A stretch of 64,000 nucleotides of DNA from NCBI GenBank assembly GCA_026018925.1, contig JAKSZU010000009.1:85634139-85698138 (forward strand), in the 5' to 3' direction. The stretch comes from Tupaia tana (Eukaryota > Chordata > Mammalia > Scandentia > Tupaiidae). The stretch's first letter is position 1; every line of letters begins with the position of its first letter. The notes under the pieces are model-generated. The model was not told where the DNA came from. It searched no databases and saw only the letters and a program-made list of their open reading frames with translations. Shown here piece by piece: positions 10,048 through 21,490 of the stretch. A program made the position numbers and the translations under genes.

Positions 10048-11018
10048 TGTGGGAAAACAAACAGAAATGCCATGCTTCTAGAACACCATGGATCTATAAA
10101 CTGAGTGAATGAGTGGTCTCTAATGAGAGAGGCTTAGTGGCACATACCTGGTATGGTCTCTCCCTCTTGACTCAGATCTCTGTGTCTCAAGCAGTTATTC
10201 CATACAAACTTCAAGTGGCTCTCTGCCAGTCAGAAGAGTCACAAGAAATCCTTATCTTCTGTAGCTGTAAGTCTGTGATTTCAGAATAGTAAAGATGGAG
10301 TCTTATCCTATGAATGACTAAAGTATATTTCATAGTAATTCACACAGTCTCTTCTATAAAAGTTAGGTATTGATTGGAAAGAAATAGAATCCTAAAAACT
10401 GGAACAGGGGCTCTTGGAAAAATTCTAATGAAGCCAGGGACAATGATCTTCTCAAATCTGCTGAAACTTCTTTGGCAATAGAAGCAGATTATTCATCTCT
10501 GCCCAAGGATGTTCCTCCCCTTTGCCTTAAGAAGCTGTAATGGCCTCCCTATGGCCAGTTCTCTTGCACTGCACTGCCGTTTGTCCTCAAGACCTGCTTG
10601 TACCACCCCTCTTTGTTTCAGACTTATACCTAAGCTCAAGTCTCATTAGGCCACAATGAATAATATACAAATTATGACCTGCAAGAAGGTGTGATATATA
10701 CAGAAGTAAATGCATTTTTAAAATGTATATAGAAAGAAATCTAGGGTGTATGTGTGGGAATAAATCATAAGCGTTTGGGATCATGGTGGTGGTGGTGGTG
10801 AAGAGAGAATATAAGGTTAAATCAATTAAAGTTGAAATGCCAGAACTGCCTTGGCATACAAGAGAGGAAAAAAAAGTATTAGGGAGATTTAAATGTTAGA
10901 ATGAATTTTTCATGTAACACTAGGTCAATGACCCCACGTGTGTCCAGAGGACATACTATCCTTTAAAAAAAATTAAAAGTATGAGTTTATTTTGTTGCAA
11001 AAAAAAAAACACTTTAAA
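10048..11018 (+). other. Possible LTR start of the older ERV, then unrecognised sequence
   Basis: TGTGGGAAAAC directly after the purine tract would be the first bases of that ERV's 3' LTR, and it differs from the other LTR family here. I cannot place its end. A (TGG)n microsatellite lies at about 10,784-10,799. Nothing else is recognised. Confidence 0.35.
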
Positions 11019-11032
11019 ATATATAGTTTTTT

Positions 11033-11301
11033 GGGAACCAGCAGTTAGCGTAATGGCTATGTCGCTGGACTCCCACGTAGTCGACCACGGTTCGCGTCTC
11101 GGACCCGGTGGCTTACAATTCACGCCGGGCGCGTGTGCGTGCGTGCCCAAGATCCCGAGAGGAGAATGGAGGAGAAGGAATTGCGGCGTGACCATCCCCC
11201 CTGGGGGGTGATTTCTCGCTTTCTGTCTCTATGTCTCTCTCTGTCTGTCTGGCGAGCGCACGCGCCCTATAGCGAAAAACCTCTCCAAAAAAAAAAAATA
11301 T
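11033..11301 (+). mobile_element. tRNA-derived SINE, young subfamily, sense
   Basis: Starts GGGAACCAGCAGTTAGCG. The A box (TAGCGTAATGG) is intact and the B box (GGTTCGCGTCT) slightly changed. The diagnostic CTTACAA, GCGTGACCATC, CTATGTCT and TAGCGAAAAAC variants mark the young subfamily. It is CpG rich and ends in an A/TA tail. Flanking ATATATAGTTTTTT repeats give the target duplication. Confidence 0.93.
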
Positions 11302-11637
11302 ATATATATATATAGTTTTTTTTTCATTATACACATTTTTCAGGAACTTTTTCAAAACTTCTTATATTTTTAGATCTGTATGGATTAGTGGAGATTGATT
11401 AGTCATTTAGTTTTTCAGCACTTATTTTAAAGGGAAAAATGTCTAACTATTTGGCAAACCGTATATTCTTGAAACAAAATATTATACAGTGCTTACGAAT
11501 GGGATAAGTGCATTCATTGTCAGGAAGCTCATATTATGCGAACAATTACAAAATGTTGTGTGCAATCACTTATTTGTATAATCATGTAAGCCCAGAAAAG
11601 GCTCCAAATAAATGTATTTTAGAATAGTAAGTAAATT
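11302..11637. other. Intergenic sequence, nothing recognised
   Basis: A (TA)n run follows the SINE tail, then AT-rich unique-looking sequence. No coding or RNA feature is visible. Confidence 0.5.
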
Positions 11638-11898
11638 GGGACCAGCAGTTGGCATAATAGCTATGTTGCTGGACTTCCATGTAGTTGATCGTGGTTTGAG
11701 TCCTGGACCCGGTGGCTTGAACTCACACTGGGTGCATGTGCATGCATACCCAAGATCCCAAGAGGATAATGGAGGAGAAGGGATTGCGGCCTGGCCATCC
11801 CCCCTGGGGGGTGATTTCTCTTTCTGTCTCTCTGTTTCTCTCTGTCTTTCTGGCAAGCGCATGCACCCTATAGCAAAAACCCCTCCAAATAAAAAAAA
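11638..11898 (+). mobile_element. tRNA-derived SINE, sense
   Basis: Head GGGACCAGCAGTTGGCATAATAG, B box GGTTTGAGTCC, GGAGGAGAAGGGATTGCGG body, TCTGTCTCTCTG tract and CCCTATAGCAAAAACC end. It belongs to the TTGAACTCAC/GTGGCC-type subfamily and is moderately diverged. Confidence 0.92.
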
Positions 11899-12687
11899 TT
11901 TGCTAATGTTTTCCTCCATCAGTTTTCAGAATTCCCTTTTAACTGCTATGAATAATACAGGTGCTAGACCAGTATTCATACAAAAAAAGTGTAAAGTGAT
12001 CATTTACAGGAAAATATGTTTCCATTCAGTATCTTAAATTTACATATTCCAAACAAATCTACTAGTACTTAGGAATTAAAGGCAAATCTGTGCTTACCAG
12101 AGTTTCAGGCCTCCATAGTATAGTGACCACTAAAAACAGGCCCCTTGTCCTTTCTCATCCCTCAAGAGTTTTCAAATCGTTTGGGTGCCAGTTAATATCG
12201 AGACACTGTCCTTGCATTTGCTTTTTTCCTTTAACCTCACTTTTTAATATCATACTTATTTATTATGAACTCTACTTAATGGTCCTTGCAGAGCTGTGTG
12301 ATCCCCACAGGACTCCTATTTTTAAAGAATTCTTGCCAATTTATCAATCTGCAGGCAAATTCACATGTCAAATATAGAGACCTGAATTCTGTTCCAAGGT
12401 TCTCTTTTTAGTGGTAATCTTGGCAAGGTTTTTTTTCTGGCCTGTTTTTCACATTTGCCAAATCAGTACATTTGTCCGATGTCAGCTTTAAAAGCTGGAG
12501 ACTAAAATGAAGGTACAGTGTACCTAAAAGCAAATTTTGAAAATATGCAAAATACAAACCATACTAGATTTAGTTGTAGTTTATTCTGTACTTACAAGTT
12601 TACAACATATGAAGGAAAAATGAATACTGTTGTATATACTTTGCTTCAGAGGACAATGAACTGTTTTTCTTTTATTAGACCAATATA
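11899..12687. other. Intergenic sequence, nothing recognised
   Basis: Unique-looking sequence. Frames such as 12,090-12,377 show no domain or codon bias that I can recognise. Confidence 0.5.
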
Positions 12688-12702
12688 GTAATACAAATAC
12701 CG

Positions 12703-12989
12703 TTTTTTTCTTTTTTTTTTTTTTTTTTTTTTGGAGAGGTTTTCTCTATAGGGCGCGTGTGCTCACCAGACAGACAGAGAGAGACAGACAGAGAGACAGA
12801 AAGTGAGAAATCACCCCCCCCAGGGGGGATGGCCACGACGCAATCCCTTCTCCTCCGTTCTCCTCTCGGGATCTTGGGCATGCACGCACACGCACCCGGC
12901 ATGAGTTTTAAGCCACTGGGTCCGGGACGCAAACTGCAGTAGACTATGTGGGAGTCCGGCAACATAGCCATTACACTAACTGCTGGTCT
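12703..12989 (-). mobile_element. tRNA-derived SINE, antisense
   Basis: Poly-T (the tail) at 12,703-12,732, then GAGAGG...CTATAGGGCGCG, body and a tRNA-like head ending near 12,989. Flanking GTAATACAAATA copies (12,688 and 12,990) are the target duplication. Confidence 0.92.
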
Positions 12990-13256
12990 TGTAATACAAA
13001 TATCTTTAAATTTCAAGTAATACATAAAAAGTAAAACATTTCACTCTTCCAATTAAAAAAAAAAAATACCTCCGGGAAAGTAGATACAAAAATTCTCTAA
13101 ATAAACTCTGTACCATGTTTTAGACCACATGCTTCAAAACATTCTTTTGTCATTGAGATTTATTTGTTGTGGTGAGCATCAGTACAAACATTTCAATTTG
13201 TACCCAATTCTTTTTTTTTTCCTACATAGAAATTCAGCTTTAATAGAAGGGCATTA
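12990..13256. other. Intergenic spacer between SINEs
   Basis: Right copy of a SINE target duplication, then AT-rich sequence without recognised features. Confidence 0.5.
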
Positions 13257-13523
13257 AGGGACCAGCAGCTGGTGTAATGGCTATGTCGCTGGACTCCCAC
13301 GTAGTCGACCTTGGTTCGAGTCCCGGGCCCGGTGGCTTAAACTCACACCGGGCGCGTGTGCATGCGTGCCCAAGATCCCAAGAGGAGAATGGAGGAGAAG
13401 GGATTGCGACGTGGCCATCCCCCCTGGGGGGTGATTTCTCGCTTTCTGTCTCTCTGTCTCTCTCTGCCTGTCTTGCGAGCGCATGCGCCCTATAGCAAAA
13501 ACGTCTCCAAAAAAGAAAAAAAA
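13257..13523 (+). mobile_element. tRNA-derived SINE, sense
   Basis: GGGACCAGCAGCTGGTG head, intact GGTTCGAGTCC B box, GTGGCTTAAACTCACACCGGGCGCG segment and TATAGCAAAAACG end. AGAAGGGCATT at 13,245-13,255 and 13,524-13,534 is the target duplication. Confidence 0.93.
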
Positions 13524-13876
13524 AGAAGGGCATTGAATAACCTTGGAAACAAATTACAGTCACTGCTATTTATAAATAGGTACTGCGTTGGTTTCATGTT
13601 TTGTTTTGGCAAACTTAGAACAAACCTGAGAACAAAATATAAGTCCTCAACATCATGTAAAAAAATAAAATGACCTAAAGCATCTACCTATGTGTCAAGT
13701 GATCTGTACTGCAGAAGTAAAACTAAAAGCTACACTTACAGCAGAGTTTTCTAAATCCTTAGTGCAAGAAACATAACCAATTAATGCATATTTATAGAAA
13801 TTTGTCCTATACAGAAGTAGAGTCCACTGCACAAGGCTAAACCATATTCAATAGTCTAAAAAAGACTGAGCCAGTG

Positions 13877-14490
13877 TTTTTTGTTTGTTTGTTTGTTTTT
13901 CTGATTGTCATATGATCCTTTATTGCCATATTTTTCTGTGTACCTCTTAACTAGCTGGGCATTCCACTAAACCATTGTTGATGTCATCTATAATGTTATG
14001 AGGGTGGCAGCCATTAGCATTGCAGCCTACAGACTGGGGTGTCTCCAGGATCTTTTTAATGTTTGAGTTCTCTGGCCAAATACCGGTGTCTCATCTGTCA
14101 GGCAGTGCTGACAATCTCATCAAAAGTGATGTTTCCACTATGTTTAATATTCTTCTGTTTCTTTCTGTCTCTTGGTTGTTCTTTGAGGGCTTTGATGATT
14201 AGCACAGAGGCAGAAGGTACCACTTTAATCTGGGCCCATCTATTCTGAATGGTCAGTTTCATCGCAATCCTCAGGCCCTTCCAGTCACCAGTTGACTTGG
14301 AGGTGTCATCATCAATATATTTTTGAGACAGACCCAGAGAGCTGATCTTGGAAGCCAAGGAATACGTGGCACCGACTTCACCACAAGTGCACCTCAGGTA
14401 CATGACTGATTTCTTTGGAGTTGAACTTGGGTGACATGATGGCGACAAATGGTGTCAGATGAATCTGGATTTAGTCCACCAAAGAAAGCT
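13877..14490 (-). pseudogene. RPL12: RPL12 processed pseudogene
   Basis: The minus strand encodes a decayed copy of ribosomal protein uL11/L12. An open 116-codon frame (14,448-14,098) includes recognisable segments such as [32 protein letters not shown] and [20 protein letters not shown]. Past a stop and frameshifts the C-terminal part continues to a TAA near 13,951. A short 3'UTR with AATAAA (about 13,922) and a tail of A and CAAA units follow. The 5'UTR-like end reaches about 14,490. No introns, a polyA signal and a tail mark an L1-mediated retrocopy. It is not functional. Confidence 0.93.
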
Positions 14491-15435
14491 TCAGTGAGGT
14501 CTCCTCCAAGACTAAAGCTGAAGCTGAACCAGGTTTTATGGAATCCACTTCAAATTTTAGGTGTCGGATTGTTCATATATAAATAACTAGGCTATACAAT
14601 TTTTAAAAAGTAGTTTAGAAGACCCCAGAAACACTCAGATAGAAGCCATTTTAAATCTGAGATGTGTCCTGTCATGTTCAGGGACTAAGGAAACTGAAAC
14701 TCTGCTCTAAACTCCATCTTCCAGATGCCAGAAACACTCAGATAGGTAGGGCAACCTCTTTCCTCTCTCTATCTCTGACTCGCTATTTCTTTAAATTTTT
14801 TCTTCTTTAAAAAAATTTTTAAAACACTTCTTCTCACCTCTGGCCTCTTTCTCTTGCTAATTTTAGAAGCCATTTTAAATCTGAGTTGTTTCCTGTGTGC
14901 TGTATGGTTTTCATTTTTTTTTTAAGTTTATTTATTTTTTTTCATTTTTGGTTGTTTTTGTCTATTTTTTCCCATCCCCCCCCTTTTTTTTCTTTGCCTT
15001 TACCCTTTTTTAACCTTACTTTTCACTCTGCTGTTCAGCGTCCACACACAGAGTGTCTAGACAGACCTAGGTGCACAGTCCAAATACCTGAATACTTTTA
15101 AGATTATAGACATTTTCAACCCTTACTGGAGAAGACAGACTGCAGAGTGTGCAGCAAGGAGAAAAACAGAGCTGCAGAGATAGTGCAGCTCCTCTCTTCT
15201 CACATGCATGTGCACTCTCTGTTGAAAGTCCACAGCTCAACCCAGGTGGACCTATTCCTTAGAAGTGGTGAGACCTTTTAATATCCAGTTACAAAGTCAA
15301 AAGTATGTTGCTTTGTGAGCATCAGGGAAGTGGAACTGCAGAGAGATTTTGAATCATCTCCTCCCACACACCTCTGAACACTCAGAATTAGAAATAAGAA
15401 AGAAATCTATAATCCATCAGACAGCAAGAAACCAC

Positions 15436-16435
15436 TACAGAGGCACGAGAAATATGAGAAACTAAGAAAATATCTCTCTCCCAAGGGGAAAGAACAACCC
15501 TTCATCATCCATGGACAATAAAATGAAACTCATGAAAATGTCAAACAAATAATTCAGAATATTCATAGTAACAAAACTAAATGAGATGCAAGAGGTAAGA
15601 GACAATGAACTACAGAATGTGCAAGAGAAAAAGGACAATGATTTCCAGGAGGTGAGGAAGTTCTTCCACAATTTGAAAGAAGAAATACACACCATAAACA
15701 AGAATCAAATGGAGCTGTTTGAGATGAAGGTTGTAATACATTAAATGAAAATCTCCCACAAAAGTATTAAAAGCACATTAGACCATGAAGAAGATCAAAT
15801 CTCAGATTATGAAGACAAAGCTTATGACCTAGAAAAATTCACCAATATGACTGCAAAAGTAAATCAAAAAACTAAGAATAACCTATGAGAAATACTAGAC
15901 ACCATTAAATGCCCAAACATCCTAATAACTGATATCCCAGAAGGTAAAAAAAACTAATAAGGGCATTGATAATCTCTTCCATAAAATCCTGGGAGAAAAC
16001 TTTCCAAATCTAGAGAGATATTCAAATATCCAGACCCAAGAAACACAAAGGACCCCACCTAGAATCAACCCATGCAGATCTTCTCCAAGGCACATCATAG
16101 CCAGATTGGCCAAATCCACCACAGACAAAGGCAAGATACTAAAATTGACAGGAGAGAAATGTCAGATTACTTGCAAAGTTTATCCCATCATGATAACATC
16201 AGACCTCTCATCGTAAACAATGTGAGCAAGGGAAGAATGGGGGAAAATATTGAAAGTGTTAAGTGAAAAAACAATTTCAACCAAGAATACTACACTTGCC
16301 AAGATTATCCTTTATATGGGAAGAAAAGATTTTTTAAAATTCCCATATAAACAAAACCTGAAAGAATTTACCAACATCAGACCAGCTTTTCAGGAAGTTC
16401 TGAAGGGAGTGCTTTACCAAGAAAACCAGACACAC
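15436..16435 (+). pseudogene. L1-type ORF1 pseudogene of HAL1-like element A
   Basis: An alignment-quality but broken copy of the ORF1 seen intact at 30,974. It shows the Ser-rich start, the coiled-coil segment (15,560-15,880), the RRM core (about 15,900-16,150) and the C-terminal domain (about 16,200-16,420), with many stops and small indels. ORF1p is the L1 RNA-binding trimeric chaperone; this copy cannot encode it. Confidence 0.85.
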
Positions 16436-16437
16436 AG

Positions 16438-16720
16438 GGATCAGAAGTTAGCGTAATGGCTATGTCACTGGACTCCCAAGTAGTTGACAGCGGTTGGAGT
16501 CCTGGACCGGGCGGCTTAAACTCACGCTGGGCACGTGTGCATGTGTGCCCAAGATCCCGAGAGGAGAATGGAGGAGAAGGGATTGCGGTGTGGCCATCCC
16601 CTCTTGGGGGTGATTTCTCACTTTCTGTCTCTCTGTCTGTCTCTGCCTGTCTGGTGAGCGCATGTGCCCTATAGCAAAAAAAAAAAAAAAAAAAAAAAAA
16701 AGAAAAAAAGAAAAAAAAAA
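16438..16720 (+). mobile_element. tRNA-derived SINE inserted in HAL1-like element A
   Basis: Sense SINE with a GATCAGAAGTTAGCG head and a ~55-base A-rich tail. AAAACCAGACACACAG occurs on both sides (16,422-16,437 and 16,721-16,736), a perfect 16-bp target duplication just beyond the ORF1 stop region. The SINE is therefore younger than the element. Confidence 0.95.
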
Positions 16721-17065
16721 AAAACCAGACACACAGACAGAAGTAGAATAAAGAGCAATCAAGAAAATGCTAGGGGCAAGTCTAGAAATATCAATATTCA
16801 CATTAAATATTAACTACCAGGATTTAAACAGAAAAATAAGAATACAGTAATACTGCAGATTCAACAGAAGAGAGATTAATTACATGAGATTCAAGTGGTG
16901 AAATAGAATTTTATGACTTTTGACTAAAAATTACTTTTTATTACTATGCTTTGTTTTCCATATTTAAGGATTTTTCTTTCTATTGAGCTATTGATAGGTT
17001 CAGCAATTTGTTAAAATGCTTTTTGCTTCTTTAAATTTTATTTGTTTATTTGTTTCTTTAAATTG

Positions 17066-19076
17066 AAACAAACTCTTCTCTCTACCTGACCTCTCTGGAA
17101 TTGGAAAATATTCTTATTTTGTGGAAGAAGGATTATTTCCATAGGTTCAATAATACCTGTTGCCTTGTATCAGAAATTGGAAATATTCATTATTGACAGG
17201 GCCTCGACTGGAATGTCATATCTGAAGATATGATCAGAAAATAATGGAACTAAGATAGATCTCAAGAAAGTCAACAGAAGCTCTTGGAAAGATTGCCTGG
17301 CACCATAAACAGTTCAGTCTGGCAGAGAAAATCCATATGAAAGAATTCATACCCTAAAATAACCTGGACTTTTCCAGCCCAGCACTGTCATCAGTAGAAA
17401 TTGCAAAGGAGCAACCACAACCATAGTATTACCTTGAGGAAGATTTTGAAGGAAGAAAAACACTGATATTTGCTAGTATATGGTATATCACAGAATACTT
17501 GGTAGAGAGAACTGAACTGGGAATTGTGTAAAATCATGTGTGAATTGTGTGCTGGGTGCTTGCTTTTCAACAGTTTAAGTAGTTGACATGTAAATAATTT
17601 TTCAAAAATATTTAAAGCCATACTGTCTCTGTTGTTATAGAGTCACAAGCAAAATTATAAGAAATATTTTAAAAGTTATCATTAAAATTCAATTTTTTGA
17701 AATTTTGAAAGTTTTTATTAACTCTCAAGAACTATGAATTATGAGCAAAAAATTTTTGATATGTAAAGTACATTGTGAGAAAATGTAATAATTAATTACT
17801 TATTTAATTTTAAAAAGTAGTATAATAAACTCCACAAAATAATAGCAGATGCATTGAAATATTTACATAATTTAATTTTCAAATCTCTCATTCAAATAAA
17901 TAAAAATAAGACTTATACTATAAAGGCAGCAGAATGTCTTTCCTGAAATGATCAGTAAACTAAGAGACTTTACAAGAGAGGAACTAATTTATGTTTAAGA
18001 GGTATTCATATTCAGCTAAGAAAATATGTCTCTTTTTAAGCTATATAGATTAGGATATATAAATTGATACTCCCTACATTTTTGGATCTGTGCTTAACAT
18101 TCTCAATTCAACTCTTACTTGAAGAGAGAAGCTGATCTGGGTACTCATACAGAACACATGGACACAATTATAATGAGAAGGTACTTCACTTTAATGTCCT
18201 GCCTGTTTGATTCTGAAAGTGTAGGCCAGAAAGGACCTGAGGATACTTATGGTCCAACCAGCTCTGTTCAAACACAGCACAATCTCCACTGAGACCTGAC
18301 TGGCACTGTTGACTTGGTACTCTTGGGATTCTGATTTTCTGAGTCTCTTCCGTTTCCAAACCATATTTCTCTTCCAGTGGCATGTCAGACATAAATATAC
18401 ATATGAAAAATATTAAAAGGTCATGTATCATGATTCTTCCTAAAAGTTGTTACAGTGACATTCCAGCTTAAACTTTATAGGCATTTTTTTCTAAAGAGAA
18501 TAGAAAATTTATCATCTTCAAATGTGGAAAGCTGTTACATAAGCCTCACCAAATTACAATTTAGTATCATACACACTACATGCTTAAGTTTTCAATCTTT
18601 CACATTAACAAAACTATTAGAAAAAAATGGACTACCTAGTCCATTTTTTTGGTCCATGACCAAAGGTGGAACAGAGTGCACACAATTCTAACAAAAAAAG
18701 CAACAATCAGAGAGTGGTTTTCTTTAGGAAACAATACTACTTGAGACTAGAAGTAATTTAAAATATTCAACACATGTCAAATAAATGACTATGACTCCAA
18801 GCTGTCATTTATTTAATATGTTTTATATTTAGGATATAAAAAACTATCCAGTCCCCCACATATGCAATTTGTTAAGCTGACAGGCAAGACAATAAAAGTC
18901 TGCTGTGGGTAAATATCTTACTATTTTCTGGTTGTACCAAAAAATACATACAACCAGTAAATATTCTAAAGATCCAAAAGGAAGAAATACTATCAAATTA
19001 ATTTTATGAAGCCTCCATCACCCTCGTCCCCCCCAAAAAAAAAAACAAAGACATAAAAAAGAAAACTACAGGTTAA
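17066..19076. other. Unrecognised sequence
   Basis: Two kilobases of AT-rich sequence without clear repeats or genes. The minus frame at 18,186-18,431 (81 codons) has charged, non-repetitive composition but no domain I recognise. TTTGGTCCATGACCAAAGG near 18,649 is a short palindrome. Ancient repeats may be present below my detection. Confidence 0.5.
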
Positions 19077-19350
19077 GGGACCAGCAGTTAGCATAATGGC
19101 CATGTCGCTGGACTCCCATGTAGTTGACTACAGTTTGCGTCCCGGACCTGGTGGCTTGAAACTCACGCCAGGCGCGAGTTTCAAGTGCCCAAGATCCTGA
19201 AAGGAGAATGGAGGAGAAGGGATTGTGGCATGGCCATCCCCCCTGGGGGGGTGATTTCTCACTTTCTGTCTCTCTGTCTCTCTCTGTCTGTCTGGCGAAC
19301 ACACGCGCCCTAGAGCAAAAACCTCTCAAAAAAAAAAAAGAAAGAAAGAA
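19077..19350 (+). mobile_element. tRNA-derived SINE, sense
   Basis: GGGACCAGCAGTTAGCATAATGG head, B box changed to AGTTTGCGTCC, and the usual body and tail. An inverted short duplication (GAAACTCACGCCAGGCGCGAGTTTC near 19,159-19,183) replaces part of the body. Flanks AGAAAACTACAGGTTAA and AGAAAACTAAGGTTAA act as the target duplication. Confidence 0.9.
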
Positions 19351-19659
19351 AGAAAACTAAGGTTAATATCTCTGATGAATATAAACGCAAAAATGTTCAA
19401 CAAGAAACAAGCAAATTGCATCCAATGGCACATAAAAATGATTATACACTACAACCAGGTACTTTATTCCAGGCATGCAAGGGTGGTTCAACATATGTAA
19501 AATCATAAATGTAATACACCATATTAAAAAGAAAGATAAAACATGTATAATCATATCAATTGATGAATGAAATGGTTTGATAAAACACATCCTTTTATGA
19601 TTAAGACTCTCCGCAAAATCGGCATAGAAGGGACATTTTTCAACACAATAAAAACTATA

Positions 19660-19950
19660 GGGAACCAGCAGCAGTTAGTGTAATGGCTATGTCGCTGGAC
19701 TCCCACATAGTCGACCGCGGTTCACGTCCCGGACCCGGTGGCTTACAACTCACGCCGGGTGCGTGTGCGTGCGTGCCCAAGATCCTGAGAGGAGAATGGA
19801 GGAGAAGGGATTGCGGCGTGACCATCCCCCCTGGGGGGTGATTTCTCGCTTTCTGTCTCTATGTCTCTCTCTGTCTGTCTGGCGAGCACATGCGCCCTAT
19901 AGTGAAAAACCTCTCCAAAAAAAAAACAAAAACAAACAAACAAACAAACA
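19660..19950 (+). mobile_element. tRNA-derived SINE, young subfamily, in L1 ORF2
   Basis: GGGAACCAGCAGCAGTTAGTG head, with the young-subfamily CTTACAACTCACG, GCGTGACCATC, CTATGTCT and TAGTGAAAAACC variants, and a tail of A and CAAA units. The target duplication AAAAACTATA lies on both sides. Confidence 0.95.
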
Positions 19951-19974
19951 AAAAACTATATATGAAAAGCCCAT

Positions 19975-20240
19975 GGGACCAGCAGTTAGCGTAATGGCTA
20001 TGTCTCTGGACTCCCATGTAGTCGACCGCGGTTCGAGTCCCAGACCCAGTGGCTTAAACTCACGCCGGGCGCGTGTGCATGTGTGCCCAAGATCCCGAGA
20101 GGAGAAAGGAGGAGAAGGGATTGCAGTGTGGCCATCCCCCCTGGGGGGTGATTTCTCGCTTTCTGTCTCTCTGTCTGTCTCTGTCTGTCTGGCGAGCGCA
20201 TGCGCCCTATAGCAAAAACCTCTCCAGAAAAAAAAAAAAA
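19975..20240 (+). mobile_element. tRNA-derived SINE, in L1 ORF2
   Basis: GGGACCAGCAGTTAGCGTAATGG head with intact A and B boxes (GGTTCGAGTCC). It belongs to the TTAAACTCACG/GTGGCC subfamily. The target duplication AAAAGCCCAT lies at 19,965-19,974 and about 20,238-20,247. Confidence 0.95.
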
Positions 20241-20780
20241 AGCCCATAACTAACAAACTGAATGCAGAAAAACTGAAAGGTTTTCACTGAAAACTGGTGC
20301 AAGGCAATGCTGCCCACTTTCTCTACTCCCTTTCAGTGTAGTACCAGAAGTCCTAGTCAATGCAACAGAAAAAAAGAATAAAATAAAAGACATTCAAACA
20401 GAGAAAGGAGTGAAATTATCTCCATTAGGAGATGACATAATAATGCACATAGAAAACCCAAACAGATTCACAAAAATTCTCCCAGAAATGATAAATGAAT
20501 AAAATAAAGTGACAGGATACAAAATCAATATACAGAAATCTATAGCATTTCTATATACCAACAATGAGCAGATTAAGGGAGAATTGAAGAAAGCAATTCC
20601 ATTTAAAATGGCCACAAAAAGTATTAGATATCTAGGAATAAACTTAAACAAAGAATTCAAAGATCTCTAGAAGGTAAGCTATGCAAAACTAAAAACAGAA
20701 ATTGAAAATGACACAAAGAAGTGGAAGAACATTCCATGTTCTTGAACAGGAGGAATTAATATAATAAAAATGTCAATTCT

Positions 20781-20935
20781 GAGTTCTGAGTGGCCCCTAT
20801 CAAGGATTAGGACAAGTGAAGACTATCTGCCCAGACTTCAGCCTCTTGACTCCCAGATCTATGAGGTAGAGTACCCTCTGTATTCTGTCTTTCTCTCTCC
20901 CTTTATTTTTATCTTTTTAAATTTTTAAACATTTT
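20781..20935. other. Spacer, origin unclear
   Basis: Short non-L1 sequence between the L1 ORF2 fragment and a truncated SINE, with a pyrimidine-rich end. It may be the 5'UTR of HAL1-like element B. Confidence 0.4.
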
Positions 20936-21104
20936 TGAGATATTTTGGCTACAGGGCATGTGCACTCACAGGACAGATAGACAGAGACAGAGAGAAAGCA
21001 AGAAATCACCCATCAGGGGGATAGCTATGCCACAATCCCTTTTCTTCTATTCTCTTCTTAGGATCTTGGGCACAGAAGCACATGCACCATGTGTGAGTTT
21101 TAAC
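20936..21104 (-). mobile_element. tRNA-derived SINE, 5'-truncated, antisense
   Basis: GGCTACAGGGCATGTGCACTC, a purine-rich tract, then ATCACCCATCAGGGGG and ATCTTGGGCACA match the 3' half of the SINE on the minus strand. It stops in the middle of the body near 21,100, so the tRNA-like head is missing. Confidence 0.85.
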
Positions 21105-21490
21105 ACGAATTTTACTCCAAAAATTAGGGGAAAAATGTATAATTCATCAGATCACTGGAAACCACCACAAAGGCACAAGAAATATAAGAAGCAAGAGAAT
21201 ATCTCTCCCCAATGGAAAAAAATAACTCCTCATCCTTTACAGAAAATACAATGAAACTCATGGAAATGTCAGCTAAAGAATTTAGAATATTCATAGTGAG
21301 AAAGCTAACAGAGATGCAAGAGAACAGAGACCATGAATGCAGAAGATTCAGGAGAAAAGAGACAATGAGTTCTAGGAGGTAAGAAAATTATTGCACAATC
21401 TGAAAGAGAAAATGCACACCATAAAAAAGAATCAAATAGAACTGTTAGAGATTAAGGTCATAATTCAGGAAATAAAAATCTCCCTTGAAG
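21105..21490 (+). mobile_element. HAL1-like element B, 5' piece (ORF1 N-terminal half)
   Basis: Decayed ORF1 sequence: CATCAGATCACTGGAAACCACC, the AGAGAATATCTCTCCCC start region, a Ser-rich segment and coiled-coil coding sequence. It ends at AAATCTCCCTTGAAG, where antisense element C begins, and it continues at 23,385. Confidence 0.82.

Larger units (their letters stand above)
14600..17065 (+). mobile_element. HAL1-like element A (ORF1-only L1 derivative), decayed
   Basis: 5'UTR-like sequence (14,600-15,430) contains a repeated block: GAAACACTCAGATAG with AGCCATTTTAAATCTGAG at about 14,630 and 14,868, and GAAACACTCAGATAG again at 14,727. ORF1 remnants lie at 15,436-16,430. Past the SINE insertion, sequence from about 16,760 matches the 3'UTR that directly follows ORF1 in elements B and F: AACAGAAGAGAGATTAATTAC, then ATTTTATGACTT and the TTGATAGGTTCA block. 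No ORF2 sequence lies between. The 3' end near 17,065 is not sharp. Confidence 0.75.
19351..20780 (+). mobile_element. L1 ORF2 fragment (reverse transcriptase region), with two SINEs inside
   Basis: Plus-strand L1 ORF2 sequence in pieces. 19,360-19,659 encodes the region before the catalytic motif, and 20,243-20,780 encodes the segment with the GDDIIMHIENP-like RT active-site region (near 20,430), followed by downstream RT sequence. Multiple stops are present. The two inserted SINEs (19,660-19,950 and 19,975-20,240) lie 25 bases apart. Both ends of the fragment are truncated. Confidence 0.85.

Noticed and set aside
11041..11110. tRNA genes at SINE heads throughout the window
   Set aside because: The heads keep A and B boxes but are followed by the SINE body and A-rich tails, occur in dozens of copies and lack a proper paired acceptor stem. 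They are SINE promoters, not tRNA genes.
14886..15101. T-rich frame in the HAL1-like element A 5'UTR as a membrane protein
   Set aside because: The Phe/Leu-rich peptide is produced by T-runs; no other support.
18186..18431. 81-codon minus frame as a gene or exon
   Set aside because: Composition is protein-like, but I can name no family and see no splice-site, polyA or retrocopy context strong enough to call it.
19763..20212. 149-codon frame across two neighbouring SINEs
   Set aside because: It is translation of SINE sequence, with near copies of the same peptide in every other SINE.
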